64,000 bases of DNA from Nannocystis pusilla (GTDB taxonomy: Bacteria; Myxococcota_A; Polyangia; Nannocystales; Nannocystaceae): assembly GCF_020073745.1 (NCBI RefSeq), contig NZ_JAIRAU010000033.1, forward strand, positions 1 to 64,000, read 5' to 3'. The notes under the pieces were generated by a model. The model saw only the letters and a list, made by a program, of their open reading frames with translations. It did no database searches and had not been told where the DNA came from. Below, in pieces: positions 19,810 through 28,150 of this stretch (within the stretch, counting starts at the first letter, position 1; every line of letters starts with the position of its first letter). Both the position numbers and the translations under genes were made by a program.

Positions 19810-21131
19810 ACCGCACGACCATCCTCACCGTCGTCGTCGCGCTCGCCAGCCTCGGCGGCGCCGTGGCGATGCGCCCCGGACCTGCCCCTCAGGTCACCTA
19901 CGAAGACACCGGCCAGCTGCTGTTCCCCAACTTCACCGATCCGCAGCAGGCCGCCAGCCTCGAGGTGATCGGCTGGGACGAGACGGCCGCCAAGAACACG
20001 TCGTTCAAGGTCGAGCTCAAGGACGGCCGCTGGACCATCCCGAGCCACAACGACTACCCGGCCGACGGCACCGAGCGCATGGGCAAGGCCGCGGCCTCGT
20101 TCATCGACGTGAAGAAGGACATCTACCGCGGCGACCGGCCCGAGGATCAGTCGAGCTACGGCCTCGACGACCCGACCGACCCGAACGCCAAGGAGCGCGG
20201 CCAGCGGATCACGATCAAGGACGCGTCCGGCACGGTGCTGTCCGACGTGATCATCGGCAAGAAGGTCGAGGACAAGGAGGGCTACCGCTACGTCCGCCTG
20301 CCCGACCAGAAGCGCGTCTACGCGGTGAAGATCGACGTCGACATCTCGACCAACTTCACCGACTGGATCGAGAAGGACCTGCTGCTGCTCGAGCAGGACC
20401 AGGTCGTGTCGTTCATGAGCGACACGTACAAGGTCGACGAGGCCCAGGGCAAGGTGACGGGGAGCGACCCGTTCCTGGTCAAGAAGGACGCGACCGACGC
20501 CGAGGGCTCGTCGTGGCTGCTGGGCGAGGGCTCGACCGGCGTCCCGGGCAAGGAGCTCGACCCGTTCAAGGTCAAGCAGGCGATCGGCGGCCTCGACCGC
20601 CTGCAGATCGTCGGCGTGCGCCCGCGGCCGGAGATGCTGACGCTGCAGGCGCTGCAGTCGAAGGGCTTCTTCGTCACCCGCGACGGCTCGCGCCTCTACG
20701 GCAACGAGGGCGAGGTCAAGGCCATCTGCGACGACGGCGTGGTCTACAACCTCTACTTCGGCGAGGTGACCTACGACTCGGGCCTGGCGCTGACGGCCGG
20801 GCAGGAGGGCGCGGAGCCGGCGGCCAAGCCGGAGGACGAGGCCGCGGCCAAGAAGGACGCCAACCGCTACATGTTCGTCGACGTGTTCTACGACCCGACG
20901 CACGACAGCAAGTCGACCGGCGGTAACCCCGAGGACGCGCCGGGCGCCCAGCGGGCCAAGCAGCTGTCGGCGCGCTTCGGCAAGTGGTTCTATGTGATCT
21001 CCGACGCGAGCTTCAAGCAGATCCGCAAGGCCAAGTCGGAGTTCTTCAAGGACGCGCCCGCCGGCAGCGGGGCGACCCCCGCGGACGAGAAGAAGGGCGC
21101 CAAGAAGGTCGAGCCGAAGAAGACGCCCTGA
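19806..21131 (+). CDS. DUF4340-like protein, last gene of ABC operon
   Basis: A 441-aa protein starting at an ATG that overlaps the previous stop (ATGA, 19806-19809). An N-terminal helix (TILTVVVALASLGGAVAM) anchors or exports it. The rest is beta-rich with repeated modules: SFKVELKDGRWTIPSHNDYP, YGLDDPT, GYRYVRLPDQKRVYAVK and DWIEKDLLLL. These are the marks of DUF4340, found next to Gld-type ABC-2 operons. A Lys-rich tail ends the protein. The substrate of the whole system is unknown. A clear hairpin terminator follows. Confidence 0.85.
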   Translation: MNRTTILTVVVALASLGGAVAMRPGPAPQVTYEDTGQLLFPNFTDPQQAASLEVIGWDETAAKNTSFKVELKDGRWTIPSHNDYPADGTERMGKAAASFIDVKKDIYRGDRPEDQSSYGLDDPTDPNAKERGQRITIKDASGTVLSDVIIGKKVEDKEGYRYVRLPDQKRVYAVKIDVDISTNFTDWIEKDLLLLEQDQVVSFMSDTYKVDEAQGKVTGSDPFLVKKDATDAEGSSWLLGEGSTGVPGKELDPFKVKQAIGGLDRLQIVGVRPRPEMLTLQALQSKGFFVTRDGSRLYGNEGEVKAICDDGVVYNLYFGEVTYDSGLALTAGQEGAEPAAKPEDEAAAKKDANRYMFVDVFYDPTHDSKSTGGNPEDAPGAQRAKQLSARFGKWFYVISDASFKQIRKAKSEFFKDAPAGSGATPADEKKGAKKVEPKKTP

Positions 21132-21185
21132 GCTCGGCGGAACTCGAGTTCGTGGCCGGGGCGGCTCGCCCGCATTCGGCCTCCT

Positions 21186-21222
21186 ACAGCCCGGCGGCGC
21201 CCGCTCCGGGCTGTGTGCATTT
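21186..21222 (+). terminator. Intrinsic terminator after ABC-2 operon
   Basis: ACAGCCCGG (21186-21194) pairs perfectly with CCGGGCTGT (21206-21214) around an 11-nt loop, and is followed by GTGCATTTT. It is the best stem-plus-T-tract in the window and sits 54 nt after the DUF4340-like stop. Confidence 0.75.
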
Positions 21223-21309
21223 TCGCCCCGGGCGCTCCGGGCGGGCCGCCGCGTGCCGTGGATCGGTTGTCATCGCCAGCCGGCGCGGGCATAAGTCGCA
21301 TGGCGACGC

Positions 21310-23457
21310 ATGGGCAGCGAACCAGACGAGGAGCCGTCCAGACCCCGCCTCTCCTGGCGAGAGGGCTTCTATCTCGTCGGGCCGCAGCCGCTCAGCACGC
21401 CCTACTTCGTGTCGGGCTTCCTGCTGGCGGCGGGCGTCGGCTACGCGGCGCCGGTGGTGCAGGTCGGCCTGTACCTGCTGCTGCTGCTGATGGCGCCGCT
21501 GTACATCGAGGCCGTGCTGCTGACGCTGTCGAACGGCGGCACGTACATGATGACCCGCTACGCGCTCGGCCACCTCGGCAAGCTGGCCGTGGCGGTGTCG
21601 GCGTTCGTCGGCGTGATCATCTCGATCTCGTACGCGGTCTCGACGCTGGCGTGCCTGCTGGCCTACGGGGCCCACATCGCGGCGCTGAGCCAGGTGGTCC
21701 TCGGGACAGGTACGATCGGCGTGGTCGCGCTGTCGGCCCTGCCGGCGCTCGGCTTCGGGATCTGGGTCACCCCGCACGAGTGGCGCTTCGTGGCGCTGCG
21801 CCAGTTCCTCGTCGCCTTCGTGGCGCTGCTGTTCTCGGCGGTGGTGCCCGACATGATCATCGCCACGTTCGCGCCGATCGGGATACTGCTGCGCCTCAAC
21901 AACATCGGTCTCAAGCCGAGCGTGCGGGTGTCGAAGGCGATCTTCTTCGTCAACCTGCTCATCATGGGCGCGACGATCGTGGGCGGCTACGTGTGCCTGG
22001 CGCTGCAGGGCGTCGACTGGCCGACGGTGTGGGCGGGCTACGGCCGCGCGGCGCCGGCGGTGCCGCTCGACCTGACGTTCGACATCGGCATCATCCCCGG
22101 GCTGGCGATGATGAGCGCGCCGATCCTGCTGGCCGGCGTCGGCAACGGGGTGCTCAGCGCCACCGGCGTCGAGACGGTGATGAACATCCCGGAGGAGCTC
22201 GAGAACCCGCAGCGCGACGTGCCGAAGATCTACTGGGCGATGCTGCTGACGCTGCTGGTGGTCGGCGGCTCGCTGGCGCTCGAGGTGTTCCTGCTGCTGC
22301 CGCCCGAGGTGCTGCTGTCGCGCAGCGGCGACCTCGTCGGCGCGCTCGGCTACCACGTCGGCAGCACGCTGACCGGCTCGTCGGGGGTCGGCGGGGCGTG
22401 GCAGGCGGCGCTGGTGGCCAGCGCGGCGCTGATGCTGATCGGGGCGGTCAACGCCGGGTTCGCCGGCTCGCGCGGCCTGTGGCTGGCGATGACGCGCGAC
22501 AACCTGCTGCCGCGGGCCCTGATCACGCCGAACCCGCGCGGGGCGCTGGCGCGGCTGCACTGGCTGCTGCTGGCGGCGGCGCTGTTGCTCGGCTCGCAGT
22601 CCGACTGGAACCCGCTGTCGCTCGACCGCTGGCACAAGGCGATGTTCGGGCTGGTGATGTTCTCGGGGATGGCGGCGTTCATCCTGCTGCGCCGCTTCAA
22701 GGGCGAGGAGCGGCGGGTCTACACCGCGCCGTGGAACATCAGCCTGCTCGGCACGCGCGTGCCGGTGGCGGCGTTCCTCGGCGTGTCCGCGCTGAGCTAC
22801 GCGCTGCTGACCCTGTGGTCGGCCAGCTCGTCGCACCTCGAGGAGCTGCGCACGCTGGTCTGGGTGGTGCTGGTGCTCGTCGGCACGGTGGTGCTGGTCT
22901 ATAACCACCGGCCGCTGATCCGCGCCGGCTACCGCTACGTCCGCCGCGTGCTCGAGACGGTCGAGTCGACGGTGATCGACCCGCAGCAGCGCACGGTGGT
23001 GGTCGCCGTCGGCGGCGTGCGCGTCGGCCGGCTGGTGTCCAAGGCGATCGACCTGGCCCACCAGCAGAGCCGCACGACCGGGATCCCGTACCGCCAGGTG
23101 GTCGTGTTCCACATGACCAAGGGCGTGCGCAGCGAGTTCGTCTACCGCATCACGCAGGACTCGATCCGCCCCGAGGGCATCGAGGGCACGACGGTCCGGA
23201 TCTTCACCGAGCTGACCGAGATCGCCCCGAAAGACCTCGACCTCTACCTGGCGCTGGTGCCCCACAAGCAGACGCCGCAGCACAAGAGCCTGCTGCACGC
23301 CGCGTTCGACTCGCTGGTCCGCTTCCACGAGGCCCACAGCTTCAAGGGCCACATGATCATGATCGGCACCTACGGGGTGAAGCCGGGCGACATCGAGGAG
23401 CTGCAGTCGCGCCTCAAGGACACGACGCTGGTGCCGGTGCCGCTGTTCGACGACTGA
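21310..23457 (+). CDS. APC family amino acid/polyamine permease with C-terminal cytosolic domain
   Basis: A 715-aa protein. Residues ~20-540 hold about twelve hydrophobic helices, beginning with FYLVGPQPLSTPYFVSGFLL and including IPEELENPQRDVPK, a typical APC-superfamily loop with a conserved Glu-Asn-Pro. The last ~170 residues are soluble (TVVVAVGGVRVGRLVSKAID, then PYRQVVVFHMTK), in the position where some APC transporters carry a universal-stress-protein-like regulatory domain; fold not proven. The substrate cannot be told. A palindrome copy at 21693-21711 lies in a loop (ALSQVVLGTGT). Its stop is followed at once by a palindrome cluster. Confidence 0.88.
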   Translation: MGSEPDEEPSRPRLSWREGFYLVGPQPLSTPYFVSGFLLAAGVGYAAPVVQVGLYLLLLLMAPLYIEAVLLTLSNGGTYMMTRYALGHLGKLAVAVSAFVGVIISISYAVSTLACLLAYGAHIAALSQVVLGTGTIGVVALSALPALGFGIWVTPHEWRFVALRQFLVAFVALLFSAVVPDMIIATFAPIGILLRLNNIGLKPSVRVSKAIFFVNLLIMGATIVGGYVCLALQGVDWPTVWAGYGRAAPAVPLDLTFDIGIIPGLAMMSAPILLAGVGNGVLSATGVETVMNIPEELENPQRDVPKIYWAMLLTLLVVGGSLALEVFLLLPPEVLLSRSGDLVGALGYHVGSTLTGSSGVGGAWQAALVASAALMLIGAVNAGFAGSRGLWLAMTRDNLLPRALITPNPRGALARLHWLLLAAALLLGSQSDWNPLSLDRWHKAMFGLVMFSGMAAFILLRRFKGEERRVYTAPWNISLLGTRVPVAAFLGVSALSYALLTLWSASSSHLEELRTLVWVVLVLVGTVVLVYNHRPLIRAGYRYVRRVLETVESTVIDPQQRTVVVAVGGVRVGRLVSKAIDLAHQQSRTTGIPYRQVVVFHMTKGVRSEFVYRITQDSIRPEGIEGTTVRIFTELTEIAPKDLDLYLALVPHKQTPQHKSLLHAAFDSLVRFHEAHSFKGHMIMIGTYGVKPGDIEELQSRLKDTTLVPVPLFDD
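21693..21711. repeat. Dispersed palindrome inside permease gene
   Basis: GGTGGTCCTCGGGACAGGT, a copy with a degenerate left arm, in frame between two membrane helices. Confidence 0.5.
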
Positions 23458-23462
23458 CCGTC

Positions 23463-23515
23463 CGGGCATGTCCCCGCGGGCATGTCCACGAGGACATGGT
23501 CCCGCGGACATGTCC
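23463..23515. repeat. Cluster of overlapping dispersed palindromes
   Basis: Three to four overlapping copies, including CATGTCCACGAGGACATGG (23481-23499; exact core, loop ACGA) and CATGGTCCCGCGGACATGTC. They fill the 58-nt gap between the convergent permease and AspA/AstE-like genes. The latter's TGA (reverse of 23516-23518) begins at the edge of the last copy. Confidence 0.7.
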
Positions 23516-24622
23516 TCAGAGGATGCTGTCGTCGTAGGCCGGGTCGAGCTCGACGGCCGGGCCGCCGTCGGGCACGGCCATGTGCACCACGGCCTCGCCC
23601 TCGTAGCAGAGGACGCCGTGGGGCAGGGCGAGGATCCAGCCGTCGACCTCGGCCCGGATGTCGCCGCCGGCCGGCAGCGGCCGCCCGTGGATGTCGGTGA
23701 GCGTGGCGAGCCGGTCGCCGACCCGCACGACGTCGCCGGGCTCGACGAGGTAGTGGACGATGCCGGTGGCGCGCGCCCGCGGGGCGAGGTCGCGCATGAC
23801 CGGGAAGTCGACGCGCGGCAGCGGGATGCCGACCATCGGCTCGAGCTCGCCGGGCACCATGCCGGCGCCCTTCAGCACGTTGTTGCAGGCGATGATGCCG
23901 GCGTGGCGGGCCGCCGGATCGACGGCGCCGGTGAGCCCGAGCTCGACGGTGATCGCGGGGATCCGCGCCTGCAACAGCGCGGTGCCGCTGACGGAGCGGT
24001 GCAGCCGCGCCTCGAGGTAGCGATCGCTGGGGACCTCGTTGACGACCGGGAGGCCGGTCCAGGTGCACAGGGTGTTGAGCCGCTCGGCGAGGTCGGTGGC
24101 GGCGTCGTGATCGTCGGGGCGGCGGTAGAGGACGCGATCGCGGATGATGAAGCAGCAGGCGCGCAGGCCGTAGCAGTGGAGGTCGACCAGGAAGTCGGCG
24201 CGCCGCATCTCGGCGAACAGCCGCGCGTAGCCGGACTCGAGCACCGCGGGGTGATCGATGTTGTGGCCCGGCTCGGCGGGGAAGTCGGGGAACAGCCGGT
24301 TGGGGTCGCGGCGGTCGAGGTAGGAGACGCGCTGCCGGGCGTGCAGGCCCGCAGGGTTGAGGCTGGGGATGGCGACGAGGGTGCCGCGCAGGCGCGAGGC
24401 GAGGTCGCCGGCGAGGATGGCGTGGACGACCGAGAGGCCGGTGACCTCGTCGCCGTGGATGTTGGCGGTGATCCACAGGACCGGTCCGGGCTCGCGTCCG
24501 TGGACGACGATGATCGGGAGCCGCTCGCGGTGCCCGGTCGGCAAGGTGGCGAGCTCGAACCAGCCGTGGACGAGCTCGCCGGGTTTGGCGACGACGTCGC
24601 CGAGCGCAAAGGAGGCCGTCAT
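23516..24622 (-). CDS. Succinylglutamate desuccinylase/aspartoacylase (AstE/AspA) family protein
   Basis: A 368-aa zinc hydrolase. Zinc ligands are in NIHGDE (His56, Glu59) and VDLHCYG (His149), with a later TVELG motif that can supply the catalytic Glu. The M14-like fold is followed by a C-terminal beta-barrel of about 80 residues (LVEPGDVVRVGDRLATLTDI), normal in this family. Likely activity is deacylation of an N-acyl amino acid; the substrate is not known. The upstream VIT-VWA gene ends only 16 nt away on the same strand, so the two form an operon. The final residues (DDSIL) and stop abut the palindrome cluster. Confidence 0.88.
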   Translation of the reverse strand: MTASFALGDVVAKPGELVHGWFELATLPTGHRERLPIIVVHGREPGPVLWITANIHGDEVTGLSVVHAILAGDLASRLRGTLVAIPSLNPAGLHARQRVSYLDRRDPNRLFPDFPAEPGHNIDHPAVLESGYARLFAEMRRADFLVDLHCYGLRACCFIIRDRVLYRRPDDHDAATDLAERLNTLCTWTGLPVVNEVPSDRYLEARLHRSVSGTALLQARIPAITVELGLTGAVDPAARHAGIIACNNVLKGAGMVPGELEPMVGIPLPRVDFPVMRDLAPRARATGIVHYLVEPGDVVRVGDRLATLTDIHGRPLPAGGDIRAEVDGWILALPHGVLCYEGEAVVHMAVPDGGPAVELDPAYDDSIL

Positions 24623-24638
24623 GGCCTCAAAGTGTGCC

Positions 24639-27083
24639 TCAGCCGGGCTCGAGCACGAAGGGGTAGCGCACAGTGACGAGCCCGCCAGGGTTGCCCGGGA
24701 ACCTCCAGCGGCGCACAGCCGCGGCGATGCAGCTGCCGACGGTCTTGTCGCCGAGGGTGTCCTCGGCCACATTCGCGCTGTCGACCGCTCCCTTGCCGTC
24801 GATGCGGATGTCGAGGGTGATGCGGCCGCGGAGGTTGGGGTCACGCTGGAGGCCCTTCTCGTAGCAGGCGCGCACTTCGGCGACGTGGGCGCGGACGACC
24901 CGGCGGATGGTGTCGCGGTCGAGCGAGCCGGTGACCTCGGCCTTGGCCTGGCGCACAGTCGGGGCTCGCGTGCCGCGGCCGCCGAAGCCAGCGCCGGCGC
25001 CGCTGCCGTAGCCCGAGCCGTAGCCGCCGCCGCCGCCCTTGCCGATGAGGCCGAGGCCGCCGAGCCCGACCGTGCCGCGATCGCCGGCGTTCATGTCGAC
25101 GCCGAAAGGCGACTCGACGGGGATCTGCACGGTGCGCAGCGTGCCGTCGGGCTGGGCCTCCTGGCGCTCGTCGACGGCGACGAAGGCGGTGTACTCGGTC
25201 ATGATGCGGTGCTTCAGCGCGAGCTCGACGATCGGGGCGCGCTCGCTCTCGGTCAGCTCGCCGAAGGCGTGGGCGAACGGGTAGTTGTGGAGGTCGTCGA
25301 TGCGCTTGCGGGCCCACATGCCGGCGAGGCCGTCGTGCTCGCTGACGCGGGCGCCGGCCAGGCGCACCGGCAGCTCGACGTCGGCGCCTCCGAGCTTGCC
25401 GCGGACCTTGACCTCGCCGGCGAGCGCCCCGGCGTAGCGGCCGTGGAGCACCAGCGGCTGGCCCGCGAACAGGTCGGGCAGCCGGCCGGGGGCGATGTCC
25501 GCGACGTCGAGGCCGCCCCAGTCGATCGAGATGTCCGTGAGGACAGGTCGATCGATGCTCTCGTAGAACTCGTCGACGACGGCCTCCGGCGACTCGTTCG
25601 GGGCGACGATGGTCGCGGCGCCGCGGCCGACCCGGCCGAGGCCTTCGACGAGGAACCGATTGACGCTGCTGCCGACGCCGAGCGCGAACAGCCGGGCGTC
25701 GCGGCGCTTGGCCTCGAGCGCGGCAAAGATCTGCGACTCGTTGCCGATGTAGCCGTCGGTCATGAACAGGACCATGCGCAGGCGCTCGGGATCCTTGGGG
25801 GCGTCGAGGGCGGCGGCGATGCCGGTGAGCATCTCCGTGCCGCCGCCGCCGGCGTACCTCGCCCGGCCGAGGAACTCGAGCGCGCGCCGGCGGTTGTCCT
25901 CGGTGTTGGCGACGCTGGCTGTCTCGAACGACCGGGCGGCGCCGGCGAAGGTGATGACGTTGAAGGTGTCGTCGGCGCGCATGCCGGCGAGGGCGCGCTC
26001 GACCGCCGCCCTGGCGGTGTCGAGCGGGGTGCCGCTCATCGAGCCGGACACGTCGACCACGAACACGAGCTCGCGCGGGCGCGACTGGCCGGCGTCGAAG
26101 CCCTGCGGCGGCTGGATCGTGAGGGCGAAGAAGCCGCCGTCGCCTGTCTTTTGGGCCATGAGCTCGGCGCGCGGCTGGGCGCCGGCGAGCCGCCAGCTGA
26201 GCTCGAAGTCGCGGTCGGCCCGCGCGGGCCCGCGAGCCAGCGCGACCGCGACGCCCTGGGCGTGCGGCGTGACGGTGACGGCGTGCATCTTCGAGGCGAC
26301 GTCGGCGACCGGGAGGGTGGTGTCGATCGCGACCTCGATGTCGACGGGGACGCAGGAGTCGACGCCGGGGGCGAGGACCGGGGGGCTGATGCGCGCGGCG
26401 TCGGCGACGGCCCCGGGCGGGTTGTAGCGCGGGCCGACGACGGTCGGCAGGGCCAGGCTGTAACGGCCGGAGCGCTGGTGCAGCGGCTGCACGAGGTGGA
26501 TCTCGACCTCGATGGTGGCGCCGGGCTCGATGTTGGTGACGGCCTGGTTGAACACGTTGGGCCGCTCCTGGGTGAGGAGGGCGGCGGTGCGGCCGGCCTC
26601 GCGCGCCTCGTCGTAGGTGCGCCGGGCGTCTTCGCGGCGCTTGAGGACGCCGTGGATCGAGCGCGGGCCGATCCGGATCCAGTAGTCGTCGACGGCGGCG
26701 TCCTCGGGCAGCGGGAAGGTGTAGAGCGCCTCGAGGCGATCGCTCGTCGGATTGACGAAGGTCTGGGTGACGGTGGTCTCGGCGAGGGTGCCGACGACGA
26801 CGGTGTCGTAGCGGATCGCCTGGAGCGGGAGGCCGAGCCGGCGATCGCCGTCGCCGGCGATCTTGAGCTGGGCTTGCTCGGGTTCGCGGGCCGGATCGAG
26901 GATGACGAGCTCGGTGGGCCGCGGGCCGCTGCAGGTGGAGGACTCAGGGCCGGTACGGATGACCTCGCCGGCCGCCTCGACGTCGTCGGGCGCGGTGAGC
27001 TCGGAGTCGTCGCTCTCGGCGACGGGAGCACAGGCGAGAGCGAGCAGCGACCACAAGGACGAGAGCACGAGCGGACGGACCAA
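24639..27083 (-). CDS. VIT and VWA domain lipoprotein with AgmX/PglI-like C-terminal domain
   Basis: An 814-aa protein with a lipoprotein signal (SLLALAC). The VIT domain is at about 60-190 (VTQTFVNPTSDRLEALYTFP, then IHGVLKRREDARRTYDEARE). The VWA domain is at about 330-500 with an intact MIDAS (DVSGSMSG, a Thr in GGGGTEM, and FMTDGY). A Gly-rich linker near 680-700 leads to a ~100-residue C-terminal domain (HVAEVRACYEKGL, GRITLDIRIDGKG, AVRRWRFP, YPFVLEPG) of the AgmX/PglI TonB-like type found in myxobacterial motility proteins. It is probably a surface or periplasmic adhesion or assembly protein. A palindrome copy encodes VLTDISID in the region after the VWA domain. Confidence 0.9.
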   Translation of the reverse strand: MVRPLVLSSLWSLLALACAPVAESDDSELTAPDDVEAAGEVIRTGPESSTCSGPRPTELVILDPAREPEQAQLKIAGDGDRRLGLPLQAIRYDTVVVGTLAETTVTQTFVNPTSDRLEALYTFPLPEDAAVDDYWIRIGPRSIHGVLKRREDARRTYDEAREAGRTAALLTQERPNVFNQAVTNIEPGATIEVEIHLVQPLHQRSGRYSLALPTVVGPRYNPPGAVADAARISPPVLAPGVDSCVPVDIEVAIDTTLPVADVASKMHAVTVTPHAQGVAVALARGPARADRDFELSWRLAGAQPRAELMAQKTGDGGFFALTIQPPQGFDAGQSRPRELVFVVDVSGSMSGTPLDTARAAVERALAGMRADDTFNVITFAGAARSFETASVANTEDNRRRALEFLGRARYAGGGGTEMLTGIAAALDAPKDPERLRMVLFMTDGYIGNESQIFAALEAKRRDARLFALGVGSSVNRFLVEGLGRVGRGAATIVAPNESPEAVVDEFYESIDRPVLTDISIDWGGLDVADIAPGRLPDLFAGQPLVLHGRYAGALAGEVKVRGKLGGADVELPVRLAGARVSEHDGLAGMWARKRIDDLHNYPFAHAFGELTESERAPIVELALKHRIMTEYTAFVAVDERQEAQPDGTLRTVQIPVESPFGVDMNAGDRGTVGLGGLGLIGKGGGGGYGSGYGSGAGAGFGGRGTRAPTVRQAKAEVTGSLDRDTIRRVVRAHVAEVRACYEKGLQRDPNLRGRITLDIRIDGKGAVDSANVAEDTLGDKTVGSCIAAAVRRWRFPGNPGGLVTVRYPFVLEPG
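25530..25549. repeat. Dispersed palindrome inside VIT-VWA gene
   Basis: GATGTCCGTGAGGACAGGTC, exact core TGTCC-N4-GGACA with loop GTGA (GNRA type on the + strand). In frame and non-disruptive. Confidence 0.7.
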
Positions 27084-27180
27084 GACGCACCTCCACGGCG
27101 GGCAGCGGGCGAGGAGACAGGGCCTGGCCGTGAAAGTTCCGCGGCCGCACGACGACGCCGGCTCGCGCGTGTGGGCGGCG

Positions 27181-27186
27181 TATACT
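27181..27186 (+). promoter_or_regulatory. Putative -10 element, possible leaderless start
   Basis: TATACT lies 8 nt upstream of the GTG at 27195, the same arrangement as at the sigma-factor gene (14031). No convincing -35 is seen. Confidence 0.4.
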
Positions 27187-27194
27187 GAAGATCG

Positions 27195-28100
27195 GTGACG
27201 CGAGGTCCGACGACTCCTGGCTCATTCGCGCTCGGCGCGGCGCTCGTCGCCGGCGGGTGCTTCCACGACGAGCGGCCGCAGCTCGGCTGCGCGGCGGCGT
27301 CGATGTGCTCGACGAGTTCGACGTCGACGTCGGCGATGGAAGGCGAGACGCCAACGAGTTCGACTTCGACGTCGACGACCGGCGCCCCGCCGCCCGAGCC
27401 GCGGACGTTCCGCATCGACTCGCTGCGGCTCGTCGACCCGCACCTGTTCTCCGACATCTGCATCGACGTGACGGGGCTCGTGAACACGATCGGGCTGGCG
27501 CAACAGATCGAGGACGGCGAGCTCAACCTGATCCTGCACTTCGAGGAATTCGATCCCGACGCGCTCGCGGCGGTGCTCGGCGAGGCGATGTCGTGCGATC
27601 TGACGGCGCAGACGTGCGTGCAGGACGAGGGCGCGAACCTGCAGCTGCCGGTCGAGCGCGTGACCGCGGCGCCGTGCCTCGGCCTCGATTCGGCGGTGCT
27701 CGCGGAGGACTCCGTGAAGGCGCTCAACTCGCCCGAGCCGACGTGCTTCCGCACCAGCGCGGCCGAGCTGGCGCTGCCGCTCGGCGCCGACGCGGCGCCG
27801 ATCAACCTGCTGCACACGCAGGTGGCGTTCAACTTCGACGACATCGACGATCCGCAGGCGATCCAGCGCGGCGTGATCTCCGGCTTCCTGACCCGCGCGT
27901 CGGCGGAGTCGACCGATGTCGAGGTGTCGGGCTCGAGCTACAACCTGTGGACGCTGGTGCACGCGACCGACGATTGCGTCATGAAGTTCCCCGAGCTGCT
28001 CCCCAGCGTGGATGAGTTCGCCGGCCCGAATGGGCCCGTGGAGGGGGTCTGGCTGGCGTTCAACGCCACGGCGGGCCGGATCGCGCTGGTGCCGCCGTGA
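27195..28100 (+). CDS. Lipoprotein with Ser/Thr linker, function unknown
   Basis: A 301-aa protein starting at GTG 27195. The signal ends in VAGGCFHD (lipobox, Cys22). A Ser/Thr-rich linker (STSSTSTS, later STSTSTTG) covers about 38-62. The rest appears globular, with six or more Cys and sequence such as FRIDSLRLVDPHLFSDICID and LPLGADAAPINLLHTQVAFN. No family recognised. It is followed at once by the AgmX-type protein gene and may be cotranscribed with it. The linker is shared with four other lipoproteins in this window. Confidence 0.75.
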   Translation: MTRGPTTPGSFALGAALVAGGCFHDERPQLGCAAASMCSTSSTSTSAMEGETPTSSTSTSTTGAPPPEPRTFRIDSLRLVDPHLFSDICIDVTGLVNTIGLAQQIEDGELNLILHFEEFDPDALAAVLGEAMSCDLTAQTCVQDEGANLQLPVERVTAAPCLGLDSAVLAEDSVKALNSPEPTCFRTSAAELALPLGADAAPINLLHTQVAFNFDDIDDPQAIQRGVISGFLTRASAESTDVEVSGSSYNLWTLVHATDDCVMKFPELLPSVDEFAGPNGPVEGVWLAFNATAGRIALVPP

Positions 28101-28150
28101 GGCGCGCGGGCGGCCGGGAACTTCGCGGGCAGGGCGAGGTCCAAGGCCGC

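Noticed and set aside
23463..23515. CRISPR array
   Set aside because: The palindromes are closely packed or overlapping with no regular unique spacers, and no cas genes are near.
24357..27188. 943-aa + strand frame opposite the VIT-VWA gene
   Set aside because: Antisense composition and no recognisable domain; the minus-strand gene has VIT, VWA and AgmX motifs.
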